DNA of 64,000 nt. Source: Pseudomonas massiliensis (GTDB taxonomy: Bacteria; Pseudomonadota; Gammaproteobacteria; Pseudomonadales; Pseudomonadaceae). The notes under the pieces are model-generated. The model ran no database searches and was not told where the DNA came from. It saw only the letters and a list, made by a program, of their open reading frames with translations. Below are positions 47,522 through 56,929 of this stretch, piece after piece (the stretch's first letter is position 1; every line of letters begins with the position of its first letter). The position numbers and the translations under genes were made by a program. The stretch spans positions 868,001-932,000 of the forward strand of contig NZ_CCYK01000006.1 in assembly GCF_000826105.1 (NCBI RefSeq). The letters run 5' to 3'.

Positions 47522-48948
47522 ATGGAATTGAGCCTCGATCGCCAGGTTCCTATCCCCTTGGTAGAACAGTTGGTACAAGGCATCGAGGGCTGGCTAAGCA
47601 GCCGCAAGGCCCGGCCGGGAACCCGCCTGCCCTCAATACGCCGTCTGGCCAGGCCAACGATGTCAGTCCCAGCAGCGTGGTCGAGGCCTATGCACGGCTA
47701 GTGGCTCGGGGATTATTGGAAGCTCGCCAAGGTAGCGGCTATTTCGTCAGCAAAGCCTTTGTCTTCGCCCATGCGCGGCCGGAGCCAGCTCCCGCGCACC
47801 GGTGGGGGCTGTTCGAGCCCCCGGCTGGGCAGTTGGGCCTGGGTTGCGGCTGGCTGCCCGAAGACTGGCGAGATATCGACGCCATGGGACATGCGATACG
47901 CCGGGTGACTCGCCAAGTCCCCGCCAGCCTGTTCAGCTACAACAGCCCGCTGGGCCTGCCTGCCCTACGTGAACTCCTGCTACGACGCCTGGCCACCGTG
48001 CAGGTGCACTGCGGTATGGAACAGCTACTCACCACCCAGGGCGCCAGCCATGCCTTGGACTTGATCGTACGGGGCCTGCTTCAGTCTGGAGACTGCGTCA
48101 TCGTCGAAGCGCCGGGTTATTACAACCTGTTCAATCTGCTGAGGCTGCACGGGATACGAATACTGCCGGTGCCTCGCCTAATCGACGGGCCGGACCCACA
48201 AGCCGTGGCCGCCTTGCTTGGCAGGCATCGCCCGAAGCTGATGTTCATCAACAGTCTGTACCAGAACCCTACCGGCACCAGCCTTTCGCCCAGCGTCGCC
48301 CACCAGTTGCTCAGCCTGGCCGAAGCCTACGATTTTCTGCTGGTGGAAGACGACATCTACGCTGACTTCCAGAACGGCCCCAGTACCCGGTTGGCGGCGC
48401 TGGACGGGCTTAGGCGCGTAATTTACCTAGCGAGCTTTTCCAAAACCCTGAGCAGTTCACTGCGGGTAGGCTACCTGGCCGGGCCGGCGCCCTTGATACA
48501 GCGCCTGGCCGATATCGCCATGTGCACTGGGCTGGGCAGCCAGCCTTTCGCAGAGCAGGTAGTGGCGGACCTTCTAGGTAGTGGCGCCTGGCTGCGCTCC
48601 ATTGGGCGGCTGCGTCAGCGGCTGGCTAGTCATATGGCCGATGCCCTGCGCTTGCTGGTTGCGCACGGCTGGGAAGTTTTCGCCGAGCCCCAGGGCGGCA
48701 TGTTCATCTGGGCCCGGTTGCCTGGGGCTACCTTCGCTTACTATCAGGCGACAGCCGCTGCACATGGGATTGGCTTGACGCCAGGCGCGGGTTTCCAGCC
48801 CGACGGCCAGCCGACCGACTGGCTGCGCTTGAACGTGGCCTATATCAACGACGCCCGCGCCCGGCACTTTCTGCGGGAGGTTGCCATGGGCCCGGGCTCA
48901 GCCATACACCAGTCGCTCCGCCATGGCCTGGGCCACCCGGGCGGGTGA
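47522..48948 (+). pseudogene. MocR/GntR-type regulator with aminotransferase domain, frameshifted
   Basis: The gene should encode a winged-helix DNA-binding domain fused to a fold-type I PLP aminotransferase-like domain. From ATG 47522 the frame reads MELSLDRQVPIPLVEQLVQG to TRLPSIRRLAR, then shifts near 47651-47654 and ends at a TAG about 47699. The rest, NDVSPSSVVEAYARLVARGL onwards, continues in the -1 frame to 48948. Restoring one G (AGG-GCC for AGGCC) joins the parts perfectly. The PLP lysine region is LASFSKTLSSSLRVGYLAG. Either a recent inactivation or a sequencing error; all else is intact. Confidence 0.82.
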
Positions 48949-49917
48949 ACGGTGAGTCGCCTGCGCCTGGGCGAAGATGCCGGTCAAGCGTTGGCCGATC
49001 TGGCTGAGCTGCTGGGTGATGGCGACCGGCTCGGCATGGCCGTATTGCAAGGCGACCTGAATCAGCCCACCGGCGTTGATCACATAGTCGGGCGCGTAGA
49101 GAATTCCCCGAGCCTCCAGCTGATCCGCCACCTCGAGGCTGGCCAACTGCGCGTTGGCCGAACCGGCCACGGCCGCGCAGCGCAACTGGGCGACGGTCTT
49201 GGCACTGAGCACCCCACCTTGGGCACAGGGCGCGAAGATATCGCACGGAGTGGTCGGCAGCGCGTCGGCGGCCACTGGACGGGCCGTCAACTGTTCTACC
49301 GCCAACTGCACACGGCCCGGATCGGTATCGCACACCAGCAGTTCGGCACCCGCGGCATGCAGATGTTCTGCCAGGCCGTAGCCCACGTGGCCGAGCCCCT
49401 GGATGGCTACTCGCAACCCTTCGAGGTTGTCGCTGCCCAAACGCGCCATGGCGGTGCTGCGGATACCGGCGAATACCCCAAGGGCTGTGTGCGCCGAGGG
49501 GTCGCCAGCAGCCGTGGTACTGGTGACATAGCGGGTGGCCTGAGCCACACAGTCCATGTCGGTAGTGCTGGTGCCACTGTCCACCGCGGTGATGTAGCCC
49601 CCCTGCAGGCTGTCCACGAAACGGCCGAAGGCTTCGAACAGCCTGGCGCGGTCCTCGACATGCGGCCCACGCAGGATCACTGCCTTGCCGCCACTGAACG
49701 GCAGCCCCGCCAGGGCGGCCTTGAAGGTCATGACCTCAGACAGGCGAATCGCGTCCGCCACGGCACTGTCGTCGTCCGGGTAGGCCAGGTAGCGACAACC
49801 ACCGAGCGCGGGCAAGGCGCGCCCGCCATGAATGGCAATGATCGCTCGCAAGCCGGTTGGCGGGTCTACCATCAGGTGTACCTTTTCCACGCGGGTGCGT
49901 TGCATCAGCGCGAGCAT
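48898..49917 (-). CDS. Leu/Phe/Val dehydrogenase
   Basis: A 339-residue NAD-dependent amino-acid dehydrogenase. The dimerisation/catalytic domain includes GGCRYLAYPDDDSAV and LPFSGGKAVI with the catalytic Lys. The NAD-binding domain has AIQGLGHVGYGLAEHLHAAG. PDYVINAGGLIQVA is a conserved late block. It would deaminate branched-chain or aromatic amino acids. The 3' end overlaps the last 51 bp of the MocR-type gene on the other strand. Confidence 0.88.
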   Translation of the reverse strand: MLALMQRTRVEKVHLMVDPPTGLRAIIAIHGGRALPALGGCRYLAYPDDDSAVADAIRLSEVMTFKAALAGLPFSGGKAVILRGPHVEDRARLFEAFGRFVDSLQGGYITAVDSGTSTTDMDCVAQATRYVTSTTAAGDPSAHTALGVFAGIRSTAMARLGSDNLEGLRVAIQGLGHVGYGLAEHLHAAGAELLVCDTDPGRVQLAVEQLTARPVAADALPTTPCDIFAPCAQGGVLSAKTVAQLRCAAVAGSANAQLASLEVADQLEARGILYAPDYVINAGGLIQVALQYGHAEPVAITQQLSQIGQRLTGIFAQAQATHRSPARVAQAMAERLVYG

Positions 49918-50081
49918 GTCGGCAGCTCCGATAAGGTAGGCGAAGATTATCCTGAGCAGTATAGGTGGCCTGCCGCATCCTGCGCGGCGGGCGAATCTTA
50001 CTGGACGGCAGCGTCCGGGCAGGGTTACAACGGTGATAGACCGCCGGTAGCCAGCGAAGCCCGCACCACGGAGCTATCAGA

Positions 50082-50888
50082 ATGAACCCACGCCAAGCCT
50101 GCCTGGACTGCCTGGCCCGCTCCCCTGGCGCTCCCTTCGAGGCTGCCCTCTGGGTCGCGGCCGAGCACGACCCGGCGCTCGAGGTGGGCACGGTCATGGC
50201 AAGCCTGCACCACCTGCAACTGGCCGTAAACGCCACTCTGCCCAGCCTTCCGGCGCGTGAACTGGCCCAACCCTTGTTGCGGTCGCTCAATGCCCAGGGC
50301 TTCGCTCAGGATGAGCGGCACCCGCTGCGCCCCGAGGCCGCGTTGCTGCACCAAGTACTGGCGCGTAAGCGAGGCCAGCCCCTGGCGCTGGGATTGATCG
50401 CCCTGGAGCTGGCCGGGCGCCTGGACATTCCATTGCTCGGGGTGAACTTCCCCGGCCATTTCCTCCTGCAGGTGCCAGGTGCGGACCACTGCCTGGACCC
50501 TTGCGGCGGGCGACGGCTCTACCCCGCTGATTGCCGGGAGCTGCTGGCGCGGCAATACGGGCCAGGCCAGGCGCTACGCGCCGACCACCTGGCCACTGCC
50601 AGCCCGGTGCAGATCATCCAGCGGCTTTCACGCAACCTGCGCTACTTGCATGCCAGCCACGACCAGTACATGGCCGCGCTCAAGGACGCCGAACGCGTGC
50701 TTGAACTTGGCTCCGGCACCGTGGCCGACTACCTGGCACGGGCCGATCTCTACCAACGCCTGCAATGCACGCAGGCAGAGCGCTTCGATGTAGAGCGGGC
50801 GCTACTGCTGACCGAGGATCCGGCGCAACGGCTACGGCTGGCCGAGCGCTTGAAAGCCCTGCGTACGGAACCGCGGCATCTTCACTGA
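50082..50888 (+). CDS. SirB1 family transglutaminase-like/TPR protein
   Basis: A 268-residue cytoplasmic protein. The transglutaminase-like region is seen in VLARKRGQPLALGLIALELA and GVNFPGHFLLQVPG (about residues 92-135). A TPR-like helical tail follows (about 190-260). The family is found near prfA/hemK in other bacteria and has no settled function. It is divergent from the dehydrogenase gene with a 164-bp gap. Confidence 0.82.
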   Translation: MNPRQACLDCLARSPGAPFEAALWVAAEHDPALEVGTVMASLHHLQLAVNATLPSLPARELAQPLLRSLNAQGFAQDERHPLRPEAALLHQVLARKRGQPLALGLIALELAGRLDIPLLGVNFPGHFLLQVPGADHCLDPCGGRRLYPADCRELLARQYGPGQALRADHLATASPVQIIQRLSRNLRYLHASHDQYMAALKDAERVLELGSGTVADYLARADLYQRLQCTQAERFDVERALLLTEDPAQRLRLAERLKALRTEPRHLH

Positions 50889-50899
50889 GCAGGGATCGA

Positions 50900-51529
50900 T
50901 CAGGGGGCGTCCGCCTGGCATGACGGATGTGCGGCGATGAAGGCCGGATGGGACGCAGCCCGGGCGGCGACGGCGCGGATCTTCGGGTAAGGGTCCAGCG
51001 CGACCTCGAACCGCTGCGCCGCATACAGCTGCGGGATCAGGTAAAGGTCCGCAAGCCCTGGCGCCGGGCCGAAGCAATAGCCTTCGCTGGAATCGATCAG
51101 GCTTTCAACGGCCGCCAGCCCCTCTCCTACCCACCGGGCGATCCAGGCATTGACCGCGCCCTCATCCAGGCCGAGATGGCGCAGCGCCTTGAGCACGGCT
51201 GCGTTATGCAACGGATGGATATCACAGCCGATGAGCGCGGCCACGCCACGAGCCCGTGCCTGCTCGACAGCTCCCTCGGGCAAGAGCGGGGGCCAGGGGT
51301 AGCGAGCGTTCAGGTATTCGAGGATCGCGCCGGACTGCATCAATGGCTCGCCATGTTCGAGCAGCAGCACGGGTACCCGGCCCTGGGGGTTGAGCTGGCG
51401 GAAGGTTTCGGCGCTCTGCTCTCCCTCGAGCAGGTTCACAGGCGCGTTGACCCAGGACAGCCCCTTCAAGCCCAGTGCTATGCGTACCCGGTACGTGGCT
51501 GTGGAGCGGTAATAGCCGTACAGGATCAT
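50900..51529 (-). CDS. maiA: Maleylacetoacetate isomerase
   Basis: A 209-residue zeta-class GST-like enzyme that isomerises maleylacetoacetate to fumarylacetoacetate in tyrosine/homogentisate breakdown. The start MILYGYYRSTATYRVRIALG carries the catalytic Ser region; LNPQGRVPVL and LMQSGAILEYL are family motifs. The ATG at 51529 was chosen over a 12-codon extension. It lies 2 bp after the fahA stop, as the third gene of hmgA-fahA-maiA. Confidence 0.92.
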   Translation of the reverse strand: MILYGYYRSTATYRVRIALGLKGLSWVNAPVNLLEGEQSAETFRQLNPQGRVPVLLLEHGEPLMQSGAILEYLNARYPWPPLLPEGAVEQARARGVAALIGCDIHPLHNAAVLKALRHLGLDEGAVNAWIARWVGEGLAAVESLIDSSEGYCFGPAPGLADLYLIPQLYAAQRFEVALDPYPKIRAVAARAASHPAFIAAHPSCQADAP

Positions 51530-51531
51530 GG

Positions 51532-52830
51532 TCAACCCCTGGCGGGCAGAACACGCCCCCGGCATTCACCGAAGCCCAATCCGCCGAGGCCCTCCCGGTG
51601 GCAACGCGCGCGCAGGATCACCTCGTCGCCATCTTCCAGGAAGCAGCGGGTTTCCCCGTTGCTCAGGCGCAGCGGCTGCTTGCCGCCCTCAGTGATTTCC
51701 AGCAGGCTGCCGTGCTGGCCCGGCAGGGCCCCAGAGAGGGTTCCGCTGCCGAACAGGTCGCCCGCCTGCAACTGGCAGCCATTGACGCTGTGATGGGCCA
51801 CCAGCTGCGCCACTGTCCAGTACATGGCCTGGGTGTTGCTCAAGGCGATGCGTTCGGCGGGCATGCCGGCTTCACGCAAGGCGGGGGTAAGCAGTAGCAC
51901 CTCCAGCTGGATGTCCAGGGCACCGCGGGCCTGGTCCTCAGGGTCCAGCAGATAGGGCAAGGGCGCGGGGTCACCCTCCGGCCGCGGTGCCTGGGCACAG
52001 CGATAGGGCATCAATGCCTCAGGCGTAACCACCCAGGGCGAGACCGTGGTGATGAAGCTTTTGGACAGGAACGGGCCCAGGGGCTGATATTCCCAGGCCT
52101 GCAAGTCGCGGGCGGACCAGTCGTTGAGCAGGCAGAAGCCGGCGACCTGCTCGGCCGCCTCGCCAATGGGTACCACTTCGCCCAGGGCGTTGCCGGGGCC
52201 CAGCCAGATGCCAAGCTCCAGTTCGAAATCCAGGCGGGCGCTGGGCCCCAGGCGTGGCTCGCTGGCGCCCGCCGGCAGGGTTTGCCCCCAGGGGCGAAGC
52301 ACTGGGTGCCCTGACGGGCGCACCGTGGAGGCGCGGCCGTGGTAACCGATAGGCACGTATTTGTAGTTGGGCAACAGCGGGTTGTCCGGTCGGAACAAAC
52401 GGCCCACGTTACGGGCATGCTCGATGCCTACGTAGAAGTCAGTGTAATCGCCGACCCGCGCAGGCAGGTGAAGCGAGCAGGCATGGCGGTCCAGCAGGCA
52501 GGGCGCTACCTGGGCCTGCTCTGGGGCATGTTCGGTCAGCAAGGCGAGCAGCCGTTCGCGCAAGGCGCGGCGAGGCCCTGAGCCCAAGGCAAACAACCCG
52601 TTGAGCGTGCCGTCCGCGCAGGCGTGTACCGCCTGTTGTGCAGCCCCGCTCAACAGTCCGGTGCCATCGAGCGCTCGCAGATCGAGAATGCTATCGCCCA
52701 GGGCCACGCCTGGCCTCGGCGGCTCGCCGTCTACCTGGGTAAAGATGCCCAACGGCAGGTTGTGCAAAGGGAAATCGGCATGGCCGTTCGCGGACGTCCA
52801 CCAGCTACGCGACATGGACGAAGGATTCAT
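51532..52830 (-). CDS. fahA: Fumarylacetoacetase
   Basis: A 432-residue hydrolase that splits fumarylacetoacetate into fumarate and acetoacetate. Metal- and substrate-site blocks are [35 protein letters not shown] and [20 protein letters not shown]. The start at 52830 overlaps the hmgA stop as ATGA; a longer frame is not conserved. It is the middle gene of the homogentisate operon. Confidence 0.95.
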   Translation of the reverse strand: MNPSSMSRSWWTSANGHADFPLHNLPLGIFTQVDGEPPRPGVALGDSILDLRALDGTGLLSGAAQQAVHACADGTLNGLFALGSGPRRALRERLLALLTEHAPEQAQVAPCLLDRHACSLHLPARVGDYTDFYVGIEHARNVGRLFRPDNPLLPNYKYVPIGYHGRASTVRPSGHPVLRPWGQTLPAGASEPRLGPSARLDFELELGIWLGPGNALGEVVPIGEAAEQVAGFCLLNDWSARDLQAWEYQPLGPFLSKSFITTVSPWVVTPEALMPYRCAQAPRPEGDPAPLPYLLDPEDQARGALDIQLEVLLLTPALREAGMPAERIALSNTQAMYWTVAQLVAHHSVNGCQLQAGDLFGSGTLSGALPGQHGSLLEITEGGKQPLRLSNGETRCFLEDGDEVILRARCHREGLGGLGFGECRGRVLPARG

Positions 52831-54119
52831 GTGCGCTCCTGATGCGGGGAGAAGTGACCAGGCAGGCTGGCCCAGCATTGGTCGTAGTCAGCCTGCAGTT
52901 GTGGACATTCCAGGGCGAAACGGGTGGGACGCAGCACCTGGCTGGTTTCGAACATAAAAGCCAGGGTGCCATCCAGCCTGACCGGGGCCAGGGTGGCCGC
53001 CATGGCTTGGGCGCAAGTGGTCGCGTCAGGGCCGTGGGCGCTCATGCAGGGGTGCAGCGAGGTACCTCCGGGCTGGAAACCGGTGGCCTTGGCGTCGTAG
53101 GTGCCTTCGATCAGCCCCATGAACTCGTTCATCACGTTGCGGTGGAACCACGGCGGGCGGAAGGTGTTTTCCGCTACCATCCAGCGCGGCGGGAAGATGA
53201 CGAAATCCAGGTTCGCCTGGCCCTGGATACCGGGCGATGTGAGCACGGTAAAGATGGAAGGGTCCGGGTGATCGTAGCTGACAGTACCGATCGTGTTGAA
53301 CAGGCGCAGATCGTAGCGATAAGGCACGTTGTTTCCATGCCAGGCCACTACGTCCAGAGGGCAATGCGTGAGCTGGCAGCCCCACAGCTCGCCCAGGAAT
53401 TTCTGCACCAGCACCGTGGGCGTGGCGCTGTCTTCGTAGCTCGCCATGGGAGCCTGGAAGTCTCTCGGGTTGGCCAGACCGTTGCTGCCAATGGGGCCCA
53501 GCTCCGGCAGGCGCAGCGGCGCGCCATGGTTCTCGGCCAGGTAGCCCCTGGATTGCGCGTCGAGCAGCTCGACCCGGAACTTCATGCCGCGGGGGACCAC
53601 GGCGATCATGCCCGGCGCTACGTCCAGCGGGCCCAGTTCAGTGCACAACCGCACACGCCCGGCCTGTGGCACCAGCAACAGCTCGCCATCGGCATCGAAA
53701 AACACACGCTCCATGGAGCGATTGGCGCACCAGTTGTACAGGCTCACACCGCTGGCCGCGTCTGGCGCGGCAGTAGCCGCCATGGGCCGAAGGCCGTCGA
53801 GAAAATCTGTGGGCTCGGTAGGCATGGGCAGCGGGTCCCAGCGCAGGCGGTTGGGGTTCACCGGCCCGGCGTCCTGCTCCACCAGCTGGCGCCCCTGGCG
53901 CTCAAAGCGAGGGTGCAGGGCGGAGGGACGGATACGGTACAACCAGGTGCGTCGCGCTTCAGCCCGGGAAACAGTGAACGCGGTGCCGGACAGTTGCTCC
54001 GCGTAAAGTCCCAGGGGTGGCCGTTGCGGTGAGTTGCGACCGAGTGGAAGCGCGCCCTTGATGGCCTCGCTGCTGAAATGGTTGCCGAACCCGCTGAGCA
54101 TGGGATAAGCGTCGGTCAT
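52827..54119 (-). CDS. hmgA: Homogentisate 1,2-dioxygenase
   Basis: A 430-residue non-haem iron dioxygenase opening the homogentisate ring to maleylacetoacetate. Iron ligands are expected in [13 protein letters not shown] (His) and [12 protein letters not shown] (Glu). [19 protein letters not shown] and [20 protein letters not shown] are conserved family blocks. It is the first gene of hmgA-fahA-maiA, with the IclR regulator hmgR divergent. Loss of this gene in pseudomonads gives pyomelanin; here it is intact. Confidence 0.95.
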   Translation of the reverse strand: MTDAYPMLSGFGNHFSSEAIKGALPLGRNSPQRPPLGLYAEQLSGTAFTVSRAEARRTWLYRIRPSALHPRFERQGRQLVEQDAGPVNPNRLRWDPLPMPTEPTDFLDGLRPMAATAAPDAASGVSLYNWCANRSMERVFFDADGELLLVPQAGRVRLCTELGPLDVAPGMIAVVPRGMKFRVELLDAQSRGYLAENHGAPLRLPELGPIGSNGLANPRDFQAPMASYEDSATPTVLVQKFLGELWGCQLTHCPLDVVAWHGNNVPYRYDLRLFNTIGTVSYDHPDPSIFTVLTSPGIQGQANLDFVIFPPRWMVAENTFRPPWFHRNVMNEFMGLIEGTYDAKATGFQPGGTSLHPCMSAHGPDATTCAQAMAATLAPVRLDGTLAFMFETSQVLRPTRFALECPQLQADYDQCWASLPGHFSPHQERT

Positions 54120-54175
54120 TACGTCTCCTGGCGTAGCCGCCTGTTATTCTTGTGAATGCCGGATACCGTAAACGG

Positions 54176-54192
54176 ATTACGCATAACGTAAT
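54176..54192. promoter_or_regulatory. HmgR operator candidate
   Basis: ATTACG-cataa-CGTAAT is a perfect inverted repeat with 6-bp arms and a total of 17 bp. It lies between hmgA (57 bp upstream of its ATG) and hmgR (58 bp upstream). From memory, P. putida HmgR binds a 17-bp palindrome in the same gap and releases it with homogentisate. Confidence 0.65.
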
Positions 54193-54249
54193 TTGCTCCA
54201 CCATAGTGGTCAAGCTATAAAGGCGACCCTTCCCCTTGGACCCAATGCC

Positions 54250-55035
54250 ATGAGCGACGCCACCGACACGCCCAACACCAAGCAAAAGGTACGTTCCGCA
54301 GAGGTGGCTACGGATATCCTCAAGGCCCTGGCCAGCCTGACGCCGGCCACTTCCCTTTCGCGCCTGGCCGAGCACCTGGGCATGCCGGCCAGCAAGGTGC
54401 ATCGCTACCTGCAAGCATTGATCGCCAGCGGTTTCGCCGAGCAGAATCCAGCCACCAACCATTACGCGCTGGGTCGGGAGGCGCTGCGAGTAGGGTTGGC
54501 GGCGTTGGGGTCCATGGACGTGCTCAAGCAAGCGGCACTGCCGCTTTCGCAGCTGCGCGACGCGCTCAATGAAAGCTGCTTCCTGGCTGTGTGGGGCAAC
54601 CAGGGGCCGACGGTGGTCAGCATCGAACCGGCGGTGCGGGAGGTGACGGTGGTCACGCAAGTCGGCTCGGTACTGCCATTGCTGCATTCATCCACCGGCC
54701 TGGTGTTCTGCGCCTTCTTGCCCGAACGCGAAACACAGGCGCTACGGGACGCGGAGTACTCGGCCTTGCCCGCGCGGGAGCAACAGGCGCTGCCCAGGCT
54801 CCTGGCCCAGGTACGCGCCGCGGGCATGCATCATGTCCATGGCTTGCTACTGCCAGGCGTCGACGCGCTCTCCGCTCCTGTGTTCGACGCCCTGGGCCGT
54901 ATCGTTGCGGTGATGACGGTGGTGGGGCCCAGCTCGATGTTCCATGCCGAGGCCGACGGGCCGGCGGCCCAGGCCCTGCGGGACGCTGCAGCTGGTGTCA
55001 GTTGGCGCATGGGCCACGGACTGCGGCAGGACTGA
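54250..55035 (+). CDS. hmgR: IclR family repressor of homogentisate catabolism HmgR
   Basis: A 261-residue regulator. A winged helix-turn-helix is at about residues 15-75 (EVATDILKALASL, LSRLAEHLGMPASKVHRYLQ), followed by an IclR effector domain (LHSSTGLVFCAFLP, then AAGMHHVHGLLLPGVDALSA). The start at 54250 (MSDATDTPNTK) was preferred over one 19 codons upstream that would sit in the operator. It is divergent from the hmg operon and is its expected repressor, relieved by homogentisate. Confidence 0.88.
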   Translation: MSDATDTPNTKQKVRSAEVATDILKALASLTPATSLSRLAEHLGMPASKVHRYLQALIASGFAEQNPATNHYALGREALRVGLAALGSMDVLKQAALPLSQLRDALNESCFLAVWGNQGPTVVSIEPAVREVTVVTQVGSVLPLLHSSTGLVFCAFLPERETQALRDAEYSALPAREQQALPRLLAQVRAAGMHHVHGLLLPGVDALSAPVFDALGRIVAVMTVVGPSSMFHAEADGPAAQALRDAAAGVSWRMGHGLRQD

Positions 55036-55107
55036 TTGTTACCGCAAGCGCAACGGTGATTGTCAAACAATCCGATTTTTCGAACTGCCTCGTGCACGTA
55101 TTCTTCC

Positions 55108-55253
55108 GGGGGTCGAACATCGTTCAGCTTAATGTTGGCTTAAAGTCTTTGAGTCAAGGTTCCCTCTCCTGATGTTCAACGTGACCCCCGACGTTGTTTG
55201 GTAGCTCCTGACCAACGTCTTGCTTGGCCGCTGTGTGCGCAGCGGCCTTTTTT
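55108..55253 (+). ncRNA. Candidate small RNA with intrinsic terminator
   Basis: Three consecutive structures are visible. First, GGGGGTCGAACATC (55108-55121) pairs with GATGTTC (55171-55177) and GACCCCC (55183-55189), 14 bp with a 5-nt bulge. Second, ACGTT/GGT (55191-55202) pairs with ACC/AACGT (55211-55218). Third, a GC-rich terminator ends in six Ts. A -10-like TATTCT lies at 55099-55104, giving an RNA of about 145 nt. No reading frame fits. It lies between hmgR and the convergent flavodoxin gene. A structured hmgR 3' UTR is the alternative. Confidence 0.5.
55226..55253 (+). terminator. Rho-independent terminator
   Basis: GGCCGCTG (55226-55233), a 6-nt loop TGTGCG, CAGCGGCC (55240-55247) and six Ts. 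It terminates the candidate small RNA and/or hmgR. The T-run overlaps the stop codon of the convergent flavodoxin gene. Confidence 0.85.
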
Positions 55254-55719
55254 ATGCCCCGCGTCCGGCCTCCAAAGCAGTGACGAAAGCATTCAGCCAA
55301 GGCTCGGCATCGGTTTCCGGCGTTACGCTTTCACTGGCATCCAGGCGCAGCATGGGCTGGACCTGGATCACTCCAAGCTCGTCGAACAGCTCGGCAAGCG
55401 ACTCGCCCCCACCGCAGAAGCTGTCGCTGTAGCTCGAATCGCCCAAGGCAATGACGCCACCGGGAAGCCCGCGTAGCGTGGCCGGGAGCGAATCGCGCAA
55501 CTGACTGTAGAGCGGCATCAGGTCGTCGGGCAGTTCGCCCATGCCGGTCGTGGAAGTGATGCCCAGCAAGGCATCGGGCTTGAAGGCCAACAGCTCGGCG
55601 AGCGTGCTCCTTGGCTGGTAATGGCAGTGGTGACCGGCTGCTTGCAACCGTTTGACCGCGTGGTGGGCGACTTCTTCGGCGGTACCATAGACGGTGCCGG
55701 AAAACAGAGCGACATTCAT
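55252..55719 (-). CDS. Flavodoxin (MioC/YqcA type)
   Basis: A 155-residue FMN-binding protein. The phosphate-binding loop is LFSGTVYGTAEEVAH (residues 5-19; the usual GTxTGxT pattern appears as SGTVYGTAE). ITSTTGMGELPDD and ALGDSSYSDSFCGGG are the two further FMN loops. It is a short-chain flavodoxin of the MioC/YqcA kind; the electron partner is unknown. It is transcribed away from the LOV gene. Confidence 0.88.
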   Translation of the reverse strand: MNVALFSGTVYGTAEEVAHHAVKRLQAAGHHCHYQPRSTLAELLAFKPDALLGITSTTGMGELPDDLMPLYSQLRDSLPATLRGLPGGVIALGDSSYSDSFCGGGESLAELFDELGVIQVQPMLRLDASESVTPETDAEPWLNAFVTALEAGRGA

Positions 55720-55815
55720 GCCGGGCCTCCTGGGGGTTGACCGAGCAGTCTATCAGGCCAGGCAACCGGCCAGCAGCTACGTTAGAATGGTCCGCCAAGG
55801 GAGCCCGGAGAGGCC

Positions 55816-56283
55816 ATGATCAATTCCAATCTGTTGCAGCGCATGGTGGATGCCTCCAGCGACGGCATCGTGATCGCCGAACAGGAAGGCCGGGACAACA
55901 TCCTGATCTACGTGAATCCGGCTTTCGAGCGGCTCACGGGCTACGCCCGGGAGGACATCCTCTACCGCGACTGCCGCTTCCTGCAGAATGGCCAGGCGGC
56001 CCCTGAAGCGCGCCAGGCCCTGCGCGAGGCCCTCGACAAGGGTCAGGCCTGTCGCCAGGTCATTCTGAACTATCGCAAGGACGGCGCGCCGTTCTGGAAC
56101 GAGCTTTCCATTACGCCGGTGTTCAACGAAGCGGATGGTCGCCACTATTACATCGGCATTCAAAAGGACGTCAGCGAACAGGTTGCGGCGCGGGAACGAA
56201 TCCTGCAGCTCGAAGCCGAGTTGGCCAGGCTGACCGAACTGGCGGGGCTGGCCCCTGCTTCCAGCCCGGACGACCGTCCATGA
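55816..56283 (+). CDS. Short LOV blue-light photoreceptor
   Basis: A 155-residue PAS/LOV protein resembling PpSB1-LOV/PpSB2-LOV of P. putida. MVDASSDGIVIAEQEG opens the domain. The adduct-forming Cys is in YRDCRFLQNGQ (canonical GxNCRFLQ), and NYRKDGAPFWNELSITPVFN and YYIGIQKDVSEQ give FMN contacts including the Gln of the last strand. A helical J-alpha-like tail follows without an output domain. FMN binding and blue-light cysteinyl adduct formation are expected. SD GGAGAGG precedes the ATG. Confidence 0.9.
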   Translation: MINSNLLQRMVDASSDGIVIAEQEGRDNILIYVNPAFERLTGYAREDILYRDCRFLQNGQAAPEARQALREALDKGQACRQVILNYRKDGAPFWNELSITPVFNEADGRHYYIGIQKDVSEQVAARERILQLEAELARLTELAGLAPASSPDDRP

Positions 56284-56323
56284 CGCGGCGGGCCCTTATT
56301 CATCGAGGTTCAACGAGCCGGAT

Positions 56324-56929
56324 ATGCAACCTGATTCCCTGCTAAGCCAGGATGAGCTGGATTTTATCCGCAGCCTGCACAACAGTCCGCAAGGCGAGCT
56401 GGCCGATACCGGAGCCGGCCTGGCGGTCGAGGGCGCCGGTCGCTTGCAGGACTTGCTGCTGCGCCTGGTGGCGCGGGGCTGCGTGACCATCCAGGCCCAG
56501 TTCCAGAACCAGCAATTGAGCTTTCCCCTGCGCGTTGCCGAGGATGAATTCCATGCCCAGCGCATCAGACTGGGCGCGCCGACCATCTATGAGGACGGCC
56601 CCATGGTCAGGCCGTGGCGCCTGGCGCTGGCCGAGGCGATTCCCTTGCAGGACCGCAACGGCGATGCCAGTTCATTGTGGGTAGTGGAAATCTCGGTCAA
56701 TGGCCTCGTACTTCAAGTACGCGACGGCGGCGCGGCGCCCGAGGTGTTCTCGCTCTGGTTCGCCCCCCACGGCTACACGCCCATTGCCTTGCGCGGCAGC
56801 CTGGAGCGACAGACCGCCGACGGCCTGTTGGCCTACCGGCTGGTGCCCCACGATCCGCAGGAAACCGAGCGGCTGCGTGACTACATTCTCGAGCAGCACC
56901 GCTTGGCTCACCCTCACCTGCATAGCTGA
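56324..56929 (+). CDS. PilZ-like domain protein
   Basis: A 201-residue cytoplasmic protein, not assigned to a named family with certainty. The second half looks like PilZ: VVEISVNGLVLQVRDG mirrors the D/E-x-S-x-x-G strand, followed by SLWFAPHGYTPIALRGSLER and YRLVPHDPQETERLRDYILE, the usual end of PilZ domains. An Arg pair lies upstream in MVRPWRLAL. The first Asp of the motif is Glu, so c-di-GMP binding is uncertain. It starts 40 bp after the LOV gene in the same direction. Its stop codon directly abuts the convergent merR stop (TGA|TCA). Confidence 0.6.
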   Translation: MQPDSLLSQDELDFIRSLHNSPQGELADTGAGLAVEGAGRLQDLLLRLVARGCVTIQAQFQNQQLSFPLRVAEDEFHAQRIRLGAPTIYEDGPMVRPWRLALAEAIPLQDRNGDASSLWVVEISVNGLVLQVRDGGAAPEVFSLWFAPHGYTPIALRGSLERQTADGLLAYRLVPHDPQETERLRDYILEQHRLAHPHLHS

